Assembly: GCA_050084515.1 (NCBI GenBank)
Contig: CM114271.1
Coordinates: forward strand, 62,310,001 to 62,374,000
Direction: 5' to 3'
Source of the DNA: Blasia pusilla
Lineage: Eukaryota > Marchantiophyta > Marchantiopsida > Blasiales
Length of the DNA: 64,000 nucleotides
In this document: positions 38,616-48,738 of the stretch, one piece after another
How the letters are laid out: each line of letters opens with the position of its first letter
How positions within the stretch are numbered: position 1 is the stretch's first letter
Notes under the pieces: model-generated
The model's database searches: none
Seen by the model: the letters and a program-made list of their open reading frames with translations, nothing else
What the model was told of the DNA's origin: nothing
Position numbers and translations under genes: made by a program

Positions 38616-40111
38616 GCTGAGGACTCACGCAGTGATGGAGCCATTCATCATTGCTACGAACAGACAATTGAGTAAACTGCACCCGGTTCACACACTGCTG
38701 CTCCCGACCTTCAAAAACACCATGTTCATCAACGCATCAGCTCGTCAGACGCTCATCTCCGCTTATGGCATCATAGAGCTCACATTCAGTCCAGGCTCTT
38801 TGAGCATGGAGATCTCCTCCAAAGTTTACGGAGCAACTTGGCAATTTGACCAGCAAGCCCTCCCCCAAGACTTGATCGCCAGGTACCCATCGCTACGACT
38901 CGTCCACTAATTACCACTCTGAAAACAAAATTTCTTTTCTGCGCCATCATTAGCAACTCCCAAACCCATCACTACAGCTTTGGAAGAGCATTCGATTCGA
39001 AGTGCGTCTCAAAACTCATCGAGCGTTGCATTTTTGTGCGGATTGGGGCGGGTGATGGGAGTAGTACTCTCCTCAATTCATAGAGTTGACAGCCGTTTCA
39101 CGAGGTGTGATTGTTTGTTTCGATTTCCAGAAAAATGGCGGTGCCTGCGGACGACTCGCACCAGGGGGGGGTGAAGCTCGTGGTGGAGGACTACCCCTAC
39201 GCCAAAGACGGCCTCGAAATGTGGGACATCTTAGAGGAATGGGCTGGGGAGACGCCGGCGTTAGAGGCCCACTTAATAGTAGTCATAGCTCTCTTGTTGA
39301 TATTGGTGAGTTTCGTCGTTAGGGGGAATGCCCCTTCTTCCTTTTCTGGTCCCGTTGTGGCCTTCAGGTTTTGACTCCCCCTCTTTTGTACTTCCGATCG
39401 GTTTTGCATCTTTGTTTCTTTGGAGGAATGGGTGGGGAAATACCTCAACATAGTGTACGGCGGATCGGACGACGCCGTAACATAGTGTACGGCGGATCGG
39501 ACGACGCCGTCAAGAACGACAGAGAGCTCCAAGAGTGGTGGACGGAAGTCGTCAACGTAGGCCACGCAGATAAGAAGAATGCGCCCGGATGGCCCAAAGC
39601 GGACTCCATCAAGAACTTGACGCAGATTTGCAGCACTATCTACTGGATATGTGGACCCCACCACGCCGCGGTGAACTTCGGACAGTACGCGTACGCCGGG
39701 TATATGCCGAACCGACCGTCCCAGATGACGGGACTGATCCCCGAGGAAGGGACATCGGAGTACAAGAAACTCGTCGACGATCCCGAAACCTATCTACTTC
39801 ACGGCGCCGCTAGCCAAACAGCCACGTCGATAGTCTTGTTGACCGTCGAGGTCCTGGCCACGCACGCCGTCGATGAGGAGTATCAAGGGACCCGATTGAA
39901 GGACAACTGGATCTCCCAGCCTGAGATGGAGGCCGCGTTCAAAGACTACGCCGCTAAGATAGAGGCACTCGGTGAGCGCATCCAGGAGCGGAACGCCAAC
40001 CCTGGCCTGCCCAACCGTAGAGGACCCGCGGAAGTCCCCTACACGCTTCTCTATCCCAAGTCCTCCTCCGGCTTAACGGGCCAGGGTGTGCCCTACAGCA
40101 TCTCTATCTAG
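38616..40111 (+). pseudogene. LOX: Plant lipoxygenase, 3' half (partial, disrupted)
   Basis: Three coding blocks. Exon 38616-38882 is bounded by CCCTGCAG and AG|GTACCC and contains [37 protein letters not shown] and [10 protein letters not shown]. Exon 39131-39243 contains KMAVPADDSHQGG and VEDYPYAKDGLEMWDILEEW. Exon 39424-40111 contains ELQEWWTEVVNVGHADKK, IYWICGPHHAAVNFGQY and the C-terminal SISI. Visible iron ligands are His in LRTH, His and Asn in HAAVN, and the terminal Ile. Lipoxygenases add oxygen to polyunsaturated fatty acids. The N-terminal PLAT domain and first half (roughly 500 residues) are absent from the window. A 180-bp repeat splits WDILEEW from VGKYLN, and a 32-bp tandem duplication (39447-39510) shifts the frame in the last block, so this copy is probably not functional unless splicing compensates. 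Confidence 0.93.
39244..39423 (+). repeat. Intron-like repeat inserted in the lipoxygenase coding region
   Basis: The 180 bases are flanked by exact 9-bp direct repeats AGGAATGGG (39235-39243 and 39424-39432), as expected for a target-site duplication. The insert is similar to 5400-5640. It contains the 5' splice-like TTG|GTGAGTTTC (about 39306) and a pyrimidine-rich end TTTGTTTCTTTGGAG at the right edge, so it could be partly spliced out, leaving about 20 extra in-frame residues. Confidence 0.85.
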
Positions 40112-40976
40112 AAGTAGCGATGCTCCACTGGAGGAGCCTTGGGGACGGGAAACGTAACTTCGAACTGAGGCGATGCATCCGTGCGTCCGTCTTGGTCGAG
40201 TTCCGTGAACTCCGAGTTTAACATATTCTGGGTCTCGCAGTTTCGTGTGTGACTCTGGGTTATTGAACCCGGCTTTCTTGTAAATTACGCTGTCTGGTCT
40301 AAGACTAGACGACTGTATTTAGTTAACCACCCAAGTTAACGCAACCAGGTACTTTCGGAGCCACATGTCACATACATCGGAAAGAGATGAAGCATGAAAT
40401 GAGATTGGACTTTGATGTAAAGAAGAGCTAGAATTAGTCTTAATCAAAGTGTGAATATGTTTTTCTTTTCACATCTTTCACAAATGTCTCATGCATGAAC
40501 TATTAAAATGGGTATGCATTATTTGTACGTGTCGTATGCTAGCATGAAATTAGTTTGGCCCAATAATTTGAGGGTCAAATCAAAGCGACTTAAAAAATGA
40601 ACAAAAGAGGACCTCTTCAAAATCCATAGTCGAACAATTAGAATTGGCGGTTTTCTAAATTTTGCAAGTCTCTCTTTCACTCTTCTTTCTTCTAGAATTG
40701 TATTCTTTGAAAATTCAACTCTTCATATGGAAAACTTCCATTGTCTTCTCTTTTTTAGATAATCTATTTTTATTACAAAATGAAATATTTAAGTTTCTTT
40801 ATGAGAGTTACAAGAAAAAAAGTTCTTTATCTATATAATTAAAAGAGGATGGGGTTATTGAAATCCTCTTCCTGTGTGAACAAGGGAGGAGGAATTTTTA
40901 TTTTTGATGTTTGTCATTTAAGGATAATTAAATTGAGAGGAAAAATAAAATTAGTCTCACTTAACTCGATAATTAT
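40112..40976. other. Lipoxygenase 3' flank and AT-rich sequence
   Basis: The first roughly 200 bases after the stop are probably 3' UTR. The rest is AT-rich with no supported feature. Confidence 0.5.
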
Positions 40977-41219
40977 GTTACCCTCCTCTCATCCTCTACC
41001 GTAAATATCTCACTTAGGTGGATAAGTATGGTACTCAACCTAAGCATGAACCATATGTTACCCTCCATCTCTTCCTCTACCTTAAATATTTCACTTAGGT
41101 GGATAAGTATGGTACTCAACCTAAGTATGAACCATATGTTACCCTCCATCTCATCCTCTACCTTAAATATCTCACTTAGGTGGATAAGTATGGTACTCAA
41201 CCTAAGCATGAACCTTAAC
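40977..41219. repeat. Tandem array of three 81-bp units
   Basis: The unit runs from GTTACCCTCC through CCTCTACC.TAAATAT.TCAC, TTAGGTGGATAAGTATGGTA and CTCAACCTAAG.ATGAACC. Copies start at about 40977, 41058 and 41139 and differ at only a few sites. 81 is a multiple of three, so the array stays open in several frames, but no protein is supported. Confidence 0.93.
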
Positions 41220-42299
41220 TCTTTACTTTCCATAGGCCTCACGAGAATTTGCAACTAAAATGAGTTTTAGCGTCATGGTTAATTTGATTTCACTTTCAAA
41301 TCTCCAATCGTCCCCCAACCCGCCCCACAGCAACAACATTACATGTTAAGTATAAATCCACTTTATTTTTTTTTACCTCTTAATCATCTATTTTCATTCT
41401 TGGACTTGGAATCTTATCATAGTTGTCAGGTTCTTTCCTTATCACTATTTTTAAGGCATCTTCCTTGACCTTTTGACCCACACTCTAAACCCAAATCCTT
41501 CATATTAAAATTAAAATAATCCCCAAAAATCCTCCAAAGTCTCAAACAACATGACATGACTCTCTTCCCATTGATGGGCTCACAAGCATTCCGTATGACC
41601 TTTTTTGATAGTTGGCATCTTCAAAAATAAATATTTCAGATTATCATTCTAGCCTACCTAGCCGCATGAATACGATTTCTCTTCGACCATCAACCGGATG
41701 ATCCCGGGCTAGTAGGGCATGTCAGTTCAAGTCAAGTAGTATCTCCCATACGATTCCTTTGTAAGCCATATGGCCTAAGCTTGTGATGTCCAACAAGGTA
41801 CTTACCCAGCACACTAAGGGCACGACCCATCTTTAGTAGGGCATCTCATTTGGAGGACCTAAATTGTTTGACGTCCTTAAAGCCCTTGACCATAAAGTAG
41901 GGACGGTTTCCATTTATGTCTAAGGAACTTCAATCTTAATATACTCCGTAATTTGGAAGGCATGTGACTTAAATACATCCACACGTGTCTTGGAAGTCCG
42001 ACCGTAGTTGAGCGTCCACTACCCCACACCCACGCATGGAATTTGGCCATATAAAGAATTATGGCTTCATACACATGAGCCTACGGTACATTTCTCAAAC
42101 GCCCTAGTATACCATCGGGGTTTGTGTCTAATCTAGCCGTTTCCCATTTCCACAACCCGAATTTGGGAAACAATGGGGGGCTGCCCATCACCACCGCTTG
42201 AATCAAGGCTACTCAAACACCTCAAAGAAGGCCCATCACCCATCGACGGAGATCTTCATACCTATCGTAGTCGCCATCTTTGCATCAAGGCTAAATGTT
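41220..42299. other. No recognisable gene
   Basis: Non-coding flank between the 81-bp array and the truncated end of element 2. No LTR for element 2 was found here. Confidence 0.5.
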
Positions 42300-42359
42300 T
42301 CCTCATAATCGTCCCAACCTACTCCAATCAGTGTGTAACTAAAATGGGCGCCCTTTGAT

Positions 42360-43400
42360 AGGTCTCCTCAAGATAGGCACCATCACCAACTAGGCCTTCA
42401 GCTCCACAAAAGCTCTCTCTTAATCATCTCCCTAGTGCCACTCCTGATCTGATTTCAGCAATTGGTTCAAAGGCTTTGCCATAGCACTTAATCCTTCACA
42501 TACCTCTGATAGTAGTTCGCCAACCCCATGAATGCCCGAACTCTACTCACATCTACCGGACGAGGAATAAGTGCAATAGCCTCCACCTTTGCTTGCTGAA
42601 CTCCCAAACCACCTGGATAGATCACATGACCCAAGTACTCAACATCCTCATGGAAGAACTTACACTTTCCTGGATGCAAACGTAGACCATGAGCTTTCAA
42701 CCGCTCAAACACAATCTGCAAATGTATATGATGCTCCTCCACCGTGTTACTGAACACCAAGATATCATCAATGGAACACCGAAAAAAATCCAACCATGCT
42801 AGGATCCTGTCCATCACTCTCTGAAACTCGGCAGGTGCATTCTTCAACCCAAAGGGTAAGAATTTCCACTGGTACAAACAATCCTTGCCATGAGAGTTGA
42901 TACCCCAAAATGCTATCTTGGCCTTGTCACTCTCTCGAATTGGCAACTCATGGTATCCTTCCCGAAGATCCAAAGTACTACAAATCTTTGCCTGTCCCAC
43001 CACATCAAAGACCTCCTCAGGTGTAGGCATGGCATACCTATCGGTCTTGGTTTGCCGATTGATAGAACGGTAATCTCCACACATCCGCCTATCCTTGTAG
43101 TTGCCATGCACATCCTTTTTAGCAGCCATGATAGTGGCTGATGCATACTCTCCATGCAACAACTCCACTAATCCAGCCTCCAAAAGATCCAACGTCCTAC
43201 TCTGAATCAGGTCCCTCTCCATATCACTATATCGGTAGGGACAACGAAAGATTGGCGAATCACTAGCCAAATCAATCCGTTTACCGGGTCCAACCAAAGC
43301 ATCCAACTCCTTCATGCTAAAGGAAAAACAACTCCTATAAGCACGTAGGAATTATGTCAAGCGTCGTTTCTCACCTCCCCTAAGCTTGGGCCCAAGTAAT
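42360..43400 (-). pseudogene. Gypsy reverse transcriptase of element 2
   Basis: A 275-residue open frame (43315-42488) with GPGKRIDLASDSPIFRCPYR, RRMCGDYRSINRQTKTDRYA, QWKFLPFGLKNAPAEFQRVM and FFHEDVEYLGH. The catalytic box reads CSIDDILVF, so the usual Tyr of YIDD is Ser while both Asp remain. The thumb end VDVSRVRAFMGLANYYQRYV is present and the sequence then degenerates toward 42300. It is the longest intact gypsy frame in the window. Confidence 0.93.
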
Positions 43401-43699
43401 GGCTCCCAAGTCTCCTCCACTGGCACACTAGAGGGAGAGGACGACGCCATTGGCTACTATGCAACCCCCTCACAAGATGGTACACCCTTAGCTACACCAT
43501 CATCTGAGCAAATAACTCCTCCACCCGCATGAGCAACCAACTCCACATGCCCAACCATTACATCCCATTTACTCCAAGGATGCAAAATACTATTCTCCTC
43601 GCCCCCAGCCGATATCTCTACCGGTAGTCATGAAGCTCATCACAATGGGTGGAAGACCCATAGACATAGTCCGAAGTCGACGCTTCTCGGCCATCCCAA

Positions 43700-44690
43700 G
43701 ACTCAAAATTCAGGTCAAACAATTCAGGTCCATGGCCTGACCCAACACATGACGTCATGAAGCCTAAAAAATGGAAGCAACCGTTGTCACACCAATAGCA
43801 AATCCCATCGCACGCTCTCTCTCATCAGCGTTAGGCTCCACCAACTGTCGCACATGAGAATCCCATACAAGCCCAGGACCACCTTCCCTATAGGCATGTG
43901 ACGAGGAAAAACTCACAAATATGGGTAGTGCCATCCTAGGCTGGCCCACACGGTTCACCACTGCCATGGGTGACCGATCAATAACCCTCACCACTTGAGA
44001 AAGTCGCCCAGTATCCAAGATACTATCCACTGTAAGGCAAGGATCCCGTTGCACTGCATCATATGCTCGACGTAGAACCTCCCTAGGCAACAAATTTGTC
44101 CACCACAAGCGTGGACGATGTGCATCTTGAGCCAACTCATATTTGCATCTAACAACACCGCTGGTCCAATCCAAGACCGCACCTCATGAACACTCGCCAT
44201 CATCCGGGTCCGAGTATCACCCAACAATGGAACATTCTCCAGAATGTAAGTTGGAGCACGTGCTTGATGAACTTGAAGATGTCGTAATACCCGTAATATC
44301 TCCCAAAATAATCGAGACCTAGGGTCGCGTAATCTCTCACCACGACCAGCACGTGTATGACCCTGACCTGGCCATCCTGCAATCACCAAATCCACAAGAC
44401 CAACCCTCTCAAGGTCTGCGCCCCAACAATGCAATGTGTGAGGGCAAACCACGCTGGTACCCATGAATAGCTAATGGCGGAAACAACTCAAGATATCTCC
44501 GCATCAACTGATCGATATATTGGGATGAGACTCTCTGGGCCGTCTCATCTCGCTCCACATACACATATCTCCGCACAGGAATACCGGCCTGCAACACTGC
44601 AGCCAAACCAGTGCTAATCCCACCAAAGAGATCTAACACACAAATGCCCTCCGGCGGATACTGCCATACAAAGGGTGTAGTATCCAAAGG
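43700..44690 (-). pseudogene. C5-cytosine DNA methyltransferase domain of element 2, catalytic Cys replaced by Gly
   Basis: The frame 44687-44409 holds motif I ICVLDLFGGISTGLAAV and YVYVERDETAQRV. After a frame change, 44464-43988 holds DLVIAGWPGQGHTRAG, LRDPRSRLFWEILRVLRHL, YILENVPLLGD (ENV codons 44231-44239) and RSWIGPAVLLDA. After another change, 44174-43764 holds AHRPRLWWTNLLPREVLRR and ERERAMGFAIGVTTVAS, and further on GQAMDLNCL. The domain order matches element 1. At the position of the catalytic Cys (codon 44366-44368) the sequence is GGT, Gly, against TGT in element 1; a single T to G change would abolish methyl transfer. This copy also has two frameshifts and is a pseudogene. The strong conservation outside the active site shows the domain was a real part of this family. 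Confidence 0.87.
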
Positions 44691-45211
44691 GGATAACCCA
44701 ACTGGACCAGAAGTAGGAGTCTGCCGTGGGGCCTCCTCTTCCTCGTCAGGTATACGAGCCTCACACCAAGCCTCCTACACTAGGCGATCACCCTCTTGCC
44801 ATATTGCACCGCTTGAACTCCAAAGTGGCACATCCAACGATGAGGATGCCATTGCTGCAAAACTAGGGACCTCCTCTACCTCCTCATGCACAGGAGAATC
44901 CATAGCATAAAGTCTCCTGGCCAAGTGACTACTCCACTAAAACCAACCACAGATGCTAACACCGTTGGGGAAGACCCTCCTGGTTGAGCCCCATAAATAA
45001 ATCTCATAGGAACTTGGCTCATACTTCCATCCCCGGACTGCCAACCAGGTCTATAAGGCATTTGTCTCGATCCGAGAGTCCATCTGAAAACCCATCGAGT
45101 ACAATACTGCTCCTCCAACTAGTACATCATACGACTCGGCTGATGTGACCATTGCAGGTACTCCCAACCGTTGTCGTATAGTAAAATCAACCAGTGTGTA
45201 AACTCCTTCGT

Positions 45212-46515
45212 CATTAAGTGTTAGATAGAGTTTCATTAGTATTAAGTAAATTGGCTTAGAAAAAGGAGATTCTTATGTTTAAACCTCTTTATGGTGCCTC
45301 TTTTATGCGGGCCCAACTTTAGGAAAAGGAGGTAATAAATAAAAGATGACTTTATAAAAGTAAAGTAGTTGCTTTAATGAAAAGCAAAAGTAGTCTTGGT
45401 TGGTGGCTAGGTTAGTTGGGGTAATTTGGAAAATATCATGTGGGTAAAAGAGGATATTTTGGAAGAGATAAGAGGAAATCTACTTGTGTCAAAATGTGAT
45501 TGGCTAAGCCTTGAGAGGAAGCCATGTGGCACAAGATAAGATAAGCTCTATTTCGTACTCTTGTGGATCCCTTGTGAGTATATAAAGAGGAGGGACCTTC
45601 AAGGGTTCATCACCTTCTATTCCACATCTTGAGTCTCTCGTGTCTCTCTTGAGTGTATGGCTTTGGGATTGCTTGCTCTTCCAATGAGAGTGGATCACCC
45701 CTCTTGGGAGAGTAACTTGATCATGGTCTATTCTTTGAGAGGTTTCTAGAGTGTGGTGTGTGTGTGGGGGGGAGGGATGAGAGGTTTGTCACCGTAGAGG
45801 AGTTTAGTCATACTAAAATAGCGGATGTTTTGGCTTGTTACTTTCCCAATGAGAGTGGATTACCCCTCTTGGGAGAATAACTCCGCCAAAACCCATTCTT
45901 GAGGAGAGTAGAGAATGTCTGTCAAGCATGGATAGGGGTGGAGCACGAGCTGTGCCCGACTTTCCTTTCCTCAATCCTTACCATGTCAAGGTACTCTTTG
46001 TAGATAGGCATTGGTTTACTCGCTATTTAGTTTATCACTTTGGGGAGGCGTTCATGAACCAGGTCATGCAATCTCCAACTCCGGTGATTCTTCCTATCGT
46101 CACATATGGAAGGACATGGGATTGTACTTTGTATGTCCTTATATAGCGATCCATGGATGTCAATAGGCCTGGTCAAGTAGGGTTTAACACTAGTTGTACT
46201 ATCTTCCTCGTGCACAAACGTAAAATAGTTTATAGGGATTTTATAGTTAGGAATTTCGGGGTCCGATGTTACGAAGAAGTGATCGTCTCGGCACTTCCAT
46301 TTGTGATACCTGTCGTGAGAGAATGGAGAGTGTACATCATAATTTTGTATTGAAAAAGGAGAACTTATTAGAGAGTTCACCTTGCATCGACCACATCTAC
46401 CGCAGCTAGAAGGCCCGCCATTGCTCGAAGAAAGATTCTCGACACGACACCGTGAGCTATCAGTTGCATGATTTGGTCTCAACTGTACATACAACTTCTC
46501 TCGTGTCATGAATTG
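45212..46515 (+). mobile_element. 1.3-kb insertion in element 2 with its own promoter-like sequence
   Basis: Homology to element 1 stops at GTAAACTCCTTCG (about 45211) and resumes at CATTGGCTCATCTAAGTG (about 46516). TCATT is present at both junctions and may be a 5-bp target-site duplication. The segment holds a plant TATA box (TATATAAAG, 45579-45587), a duplicated CCAATGAGAGTGGAT.ACCCCTCTTGGGAGA (45681 and 45847), and an ORF pair at 45928-46353. It could be a solo LTR or non-autonomous element carrying captured coding sequence. No terminal inverted repeats were seen. Confidence 0.65.
45928..46353 (+). CDS. Two tandem, mutually similar ORFs in the insertion; function unknown (faint B3-like appearance)
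   Basis: The first frame (45928-46146) contains VLFVDRHWFTRYLVYHFGE, then SPTPVILPIV and GRTWDCTLYVL. The second (46153-46353) contains IFLVHKRKIVYRDFIVRNFG, then ALPFVIPVV and REWRVYIIIL. The two align along their length, so one arose by duplication. The pattern of a hydrophobic strand, 'F/Y..(F/Y)(I/L)V..FG', a 'P.VIP' strand and 'W.....(V/I)' vaguely recalls the plant B3 DNA-binding fold, but key residues cannot be confirmed. A TATA box lies about 340 bases upstream. Whether it is translated is unknown. Confidence 0.3.
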
Positions 46516-47353
46516 ACACCTATCATTGGCTCATCTAAGTGATGTTTGAATTTGGAATGGGCAAGGCTCAAGCTCTGATCTCCGAATACCCAAACCAATA
46601 CATGCCACCTTTCCCAACATCAAAGGTTGGGCACTAGAGTCTAACAAGACTCTATCTCGTGTATACACCTGTCGTGTAGGACTCACCAATCAAAATATCC
46701 CACTCTGGTTGTCTAACATACATACACCAGGTGTAAGCCTCTCACGATCAATGGCTGGCCGGGCTGGTAATGCATCCATCTTCTTCTTTCTTTGCCAAGT
46801 AGCACTGGTACTCAATGCTACACCTGACATAGAGGGTCGCTCCACCGCAACACCCTCATCTACCTGAGCACGTGTAGCAGTAACACCCCCACGTTCACAC
46901 AATGTGGCTGGTAACTGAAATACAGGAGCTAAGTCAACTCCTAAAGCCATCATCTCCGTGGAAGAAAACAATGGGGATCCCAACACCGAAGTTGCCATCC
47001 GCAATATTGCACTGGATGCTGCATCCGTGTCTACTACATGCAATGTAGATGCCTCGATCCCCCCATCAGAGGCTCAATAGGTCGCGTAGGAACCATGGAT
47101 GGAGTCCTAAGCACCTTTGACAATAAGAATGACTGGGGAAGCCTAGCCTGCCTCCCAGCCTAACCCCTCTGTGGGTCCAACTCCATAGTAGCACCATGTG
47201 GTTGTGATGCTTGAGTGGATCCTCTCATAACTGCAGCTGATGCCTCAACCTGTGCTGCACTCGCCATATAAGAGAGATCATCCCCTCCATAAGAGGTGGA
47301 AGCCCCTACTCCCGACCGCTCTATCACCATAGTAGCCAACTGCCTCCAATTGC

Positions 47354-48738
47354 TCAATCTTGGAAGCCATACCTGACTGTCGTAGTTGTAGGGGTAGCCA
47401 CCATAGGCTCTCCAACCACAGGTCCACCTCTACCATCCCTATCACCTCTACCACCTCGGTCTCTCGGAGCTACTCCACCACGGCCGCGGCATGATCTCAA
47501 CTCTAGATGAAGATCAAAGCAACGCTCTCGAGGATGACCTAGTCTCCCAATGATCACACTGAGTTGGGGCTTGCGAGGCCCATCCTCCAAAGTCCGTCTC
47601 CCATCCTCTTGGGGACAAAACTCCTAACATGATCACCTCCACATGTCCAACTTGTCCTTCATGGGCAGCAAATGAAGGCAATGGTCTCTCAAGTGTCCCT
47701 CTAGGACTGGAGGTCGTGTGTATCCCCCACGACTCCCACTACTACTACCACCACCACTACTATGAGATTGTGAGGTGGAGTGCTGAACACGAGAAGTAGT
47801 AGTTGTATCCCTACTAAATGCGGATGTCACTACTCTCTCCTCCACCATGTTAAGCTCAATCTTCTCAGATAGAGCAAACACATGGGTCAATAAGGGTGAA
47901 TCATCACTCATAAGAGTAGCATCACGTACCCTGCGGCGCAACTCTCTATCCAAGATCCCATACCAAAACTGGAATGCCTGAGCCTTAGTCACACCCTGGG
48001 TAACTAAAATCAAGCGTCGCATATGAGTGTATGCCTCACAAAGACTCTCACCAATCTTTCGCTCAAATTCCTGGAGACTCCTCAACTTCTCTGTCTTCAC
48101 TCCCTGATAGTTCTTCTTCAACCTCTTAAAGAACTCTGCAACCGTGCTGAACGATGGTGGGGCACTAGTACTCCCACTGGTACCTCCATGGGTACCTCCA
48201 CTGATACCCCCACTCCGGCTCGTACTCGTACCACTCAACGTCGGGCTGGTTGGCATAGTAAGAGCACTACTACCAATACCACCATGGGTGATAGACACAT
48301 AGCCTGGAGACCAATATTGTCTCCACGCCTCAATCTCAACAACATGGTCCTTCCTAAACTCATGGTAATCATCCATGGGTGGTCCCTCCAAGTGGTGAAA
48401 CAACCCCTTCCAAGCCAAAAAGGGTGTAAACAACGTGGCGTTCGCAACATCTGCATATCACACCACGTATCAAACTCCTGAATGAAGTCCTCCAACTCAA
48501 TAATGCCCACTCCACCCGAGTATCGTCGTGGACCCTTCATGGCCCCATATATCCCATCCATGTCCCAAATCAATGGAGCTGCAACACTCGATAACAACGT
48601 AGAAGACTCGGTGCTTCGAACACCCTCGTCCTCCTCTTCATCAACCGTCGGAAGTGGAAAAGGTAGCCGATACCTCAATCCACTCCGTGTAAAACCACCA
48701 CTGTCCTCACCATGGTCCCCAACCAGACCACCAGACAA
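47354..48738 (-). pseudogene. Gypsy gag of element 2
   Basis: The frame 48738-48235 (GPRRYSGGVGIIELEDFIQEF) is followed, after a frame change, by 48433-47633 (FLAWKGLFHHLEGPPMDDYH, LRSLQEFERKIGESL, LILVTQGVTKAQAFQFWYGI). The zinc-knuckle region (about 47640-47500) is degraded: a C..H remnant GHPRERCFDLHLELR is left. It aligns with element 1 gag throughout. It is rich in Ser/Gly/Thr between residues about 90 and 130. Confidence 0.83.

Larger units (their letters stand above)
45051..47043 (-). pseudogene. Protease region of element 2, split by an insertion
   Basis: The upstream part (47043-46520) carries ERLTPGVCMLDNQSGIF and, near 46640, LLDSSAQPLMLG. The Gly of the usual DSG triad is Ser here. 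The downstream part (45236-45051) carries ESYDVLVGGAVLYSMGFQMD, matching element 1. Between them lies the unrelated 45212-46515 segment. The protease would have processed the polyprotein. Confidence 0.78.
42300..48738 (-). mobile_element. Second methyltransferase-bearing Ty3/gypsy element, truncated (element 2)
   Basis: On the minus strand: gag (48738-47354), protease (split), cytosine methyltransferase (44690-43700), RT (43400-42360). Sequence similarity to element 1 is clear throughout but diverged. It stops just after the RT/RNase H boundary, where element 1 has RNase H and integrase, so the 3' third is missing. A 1.3-kb foreign segment (about 45212-46515) interrupts the protease. No LTRs were recognised. 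The leader and 5' flank lie in 48739-50600. Confidence 0.88.
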
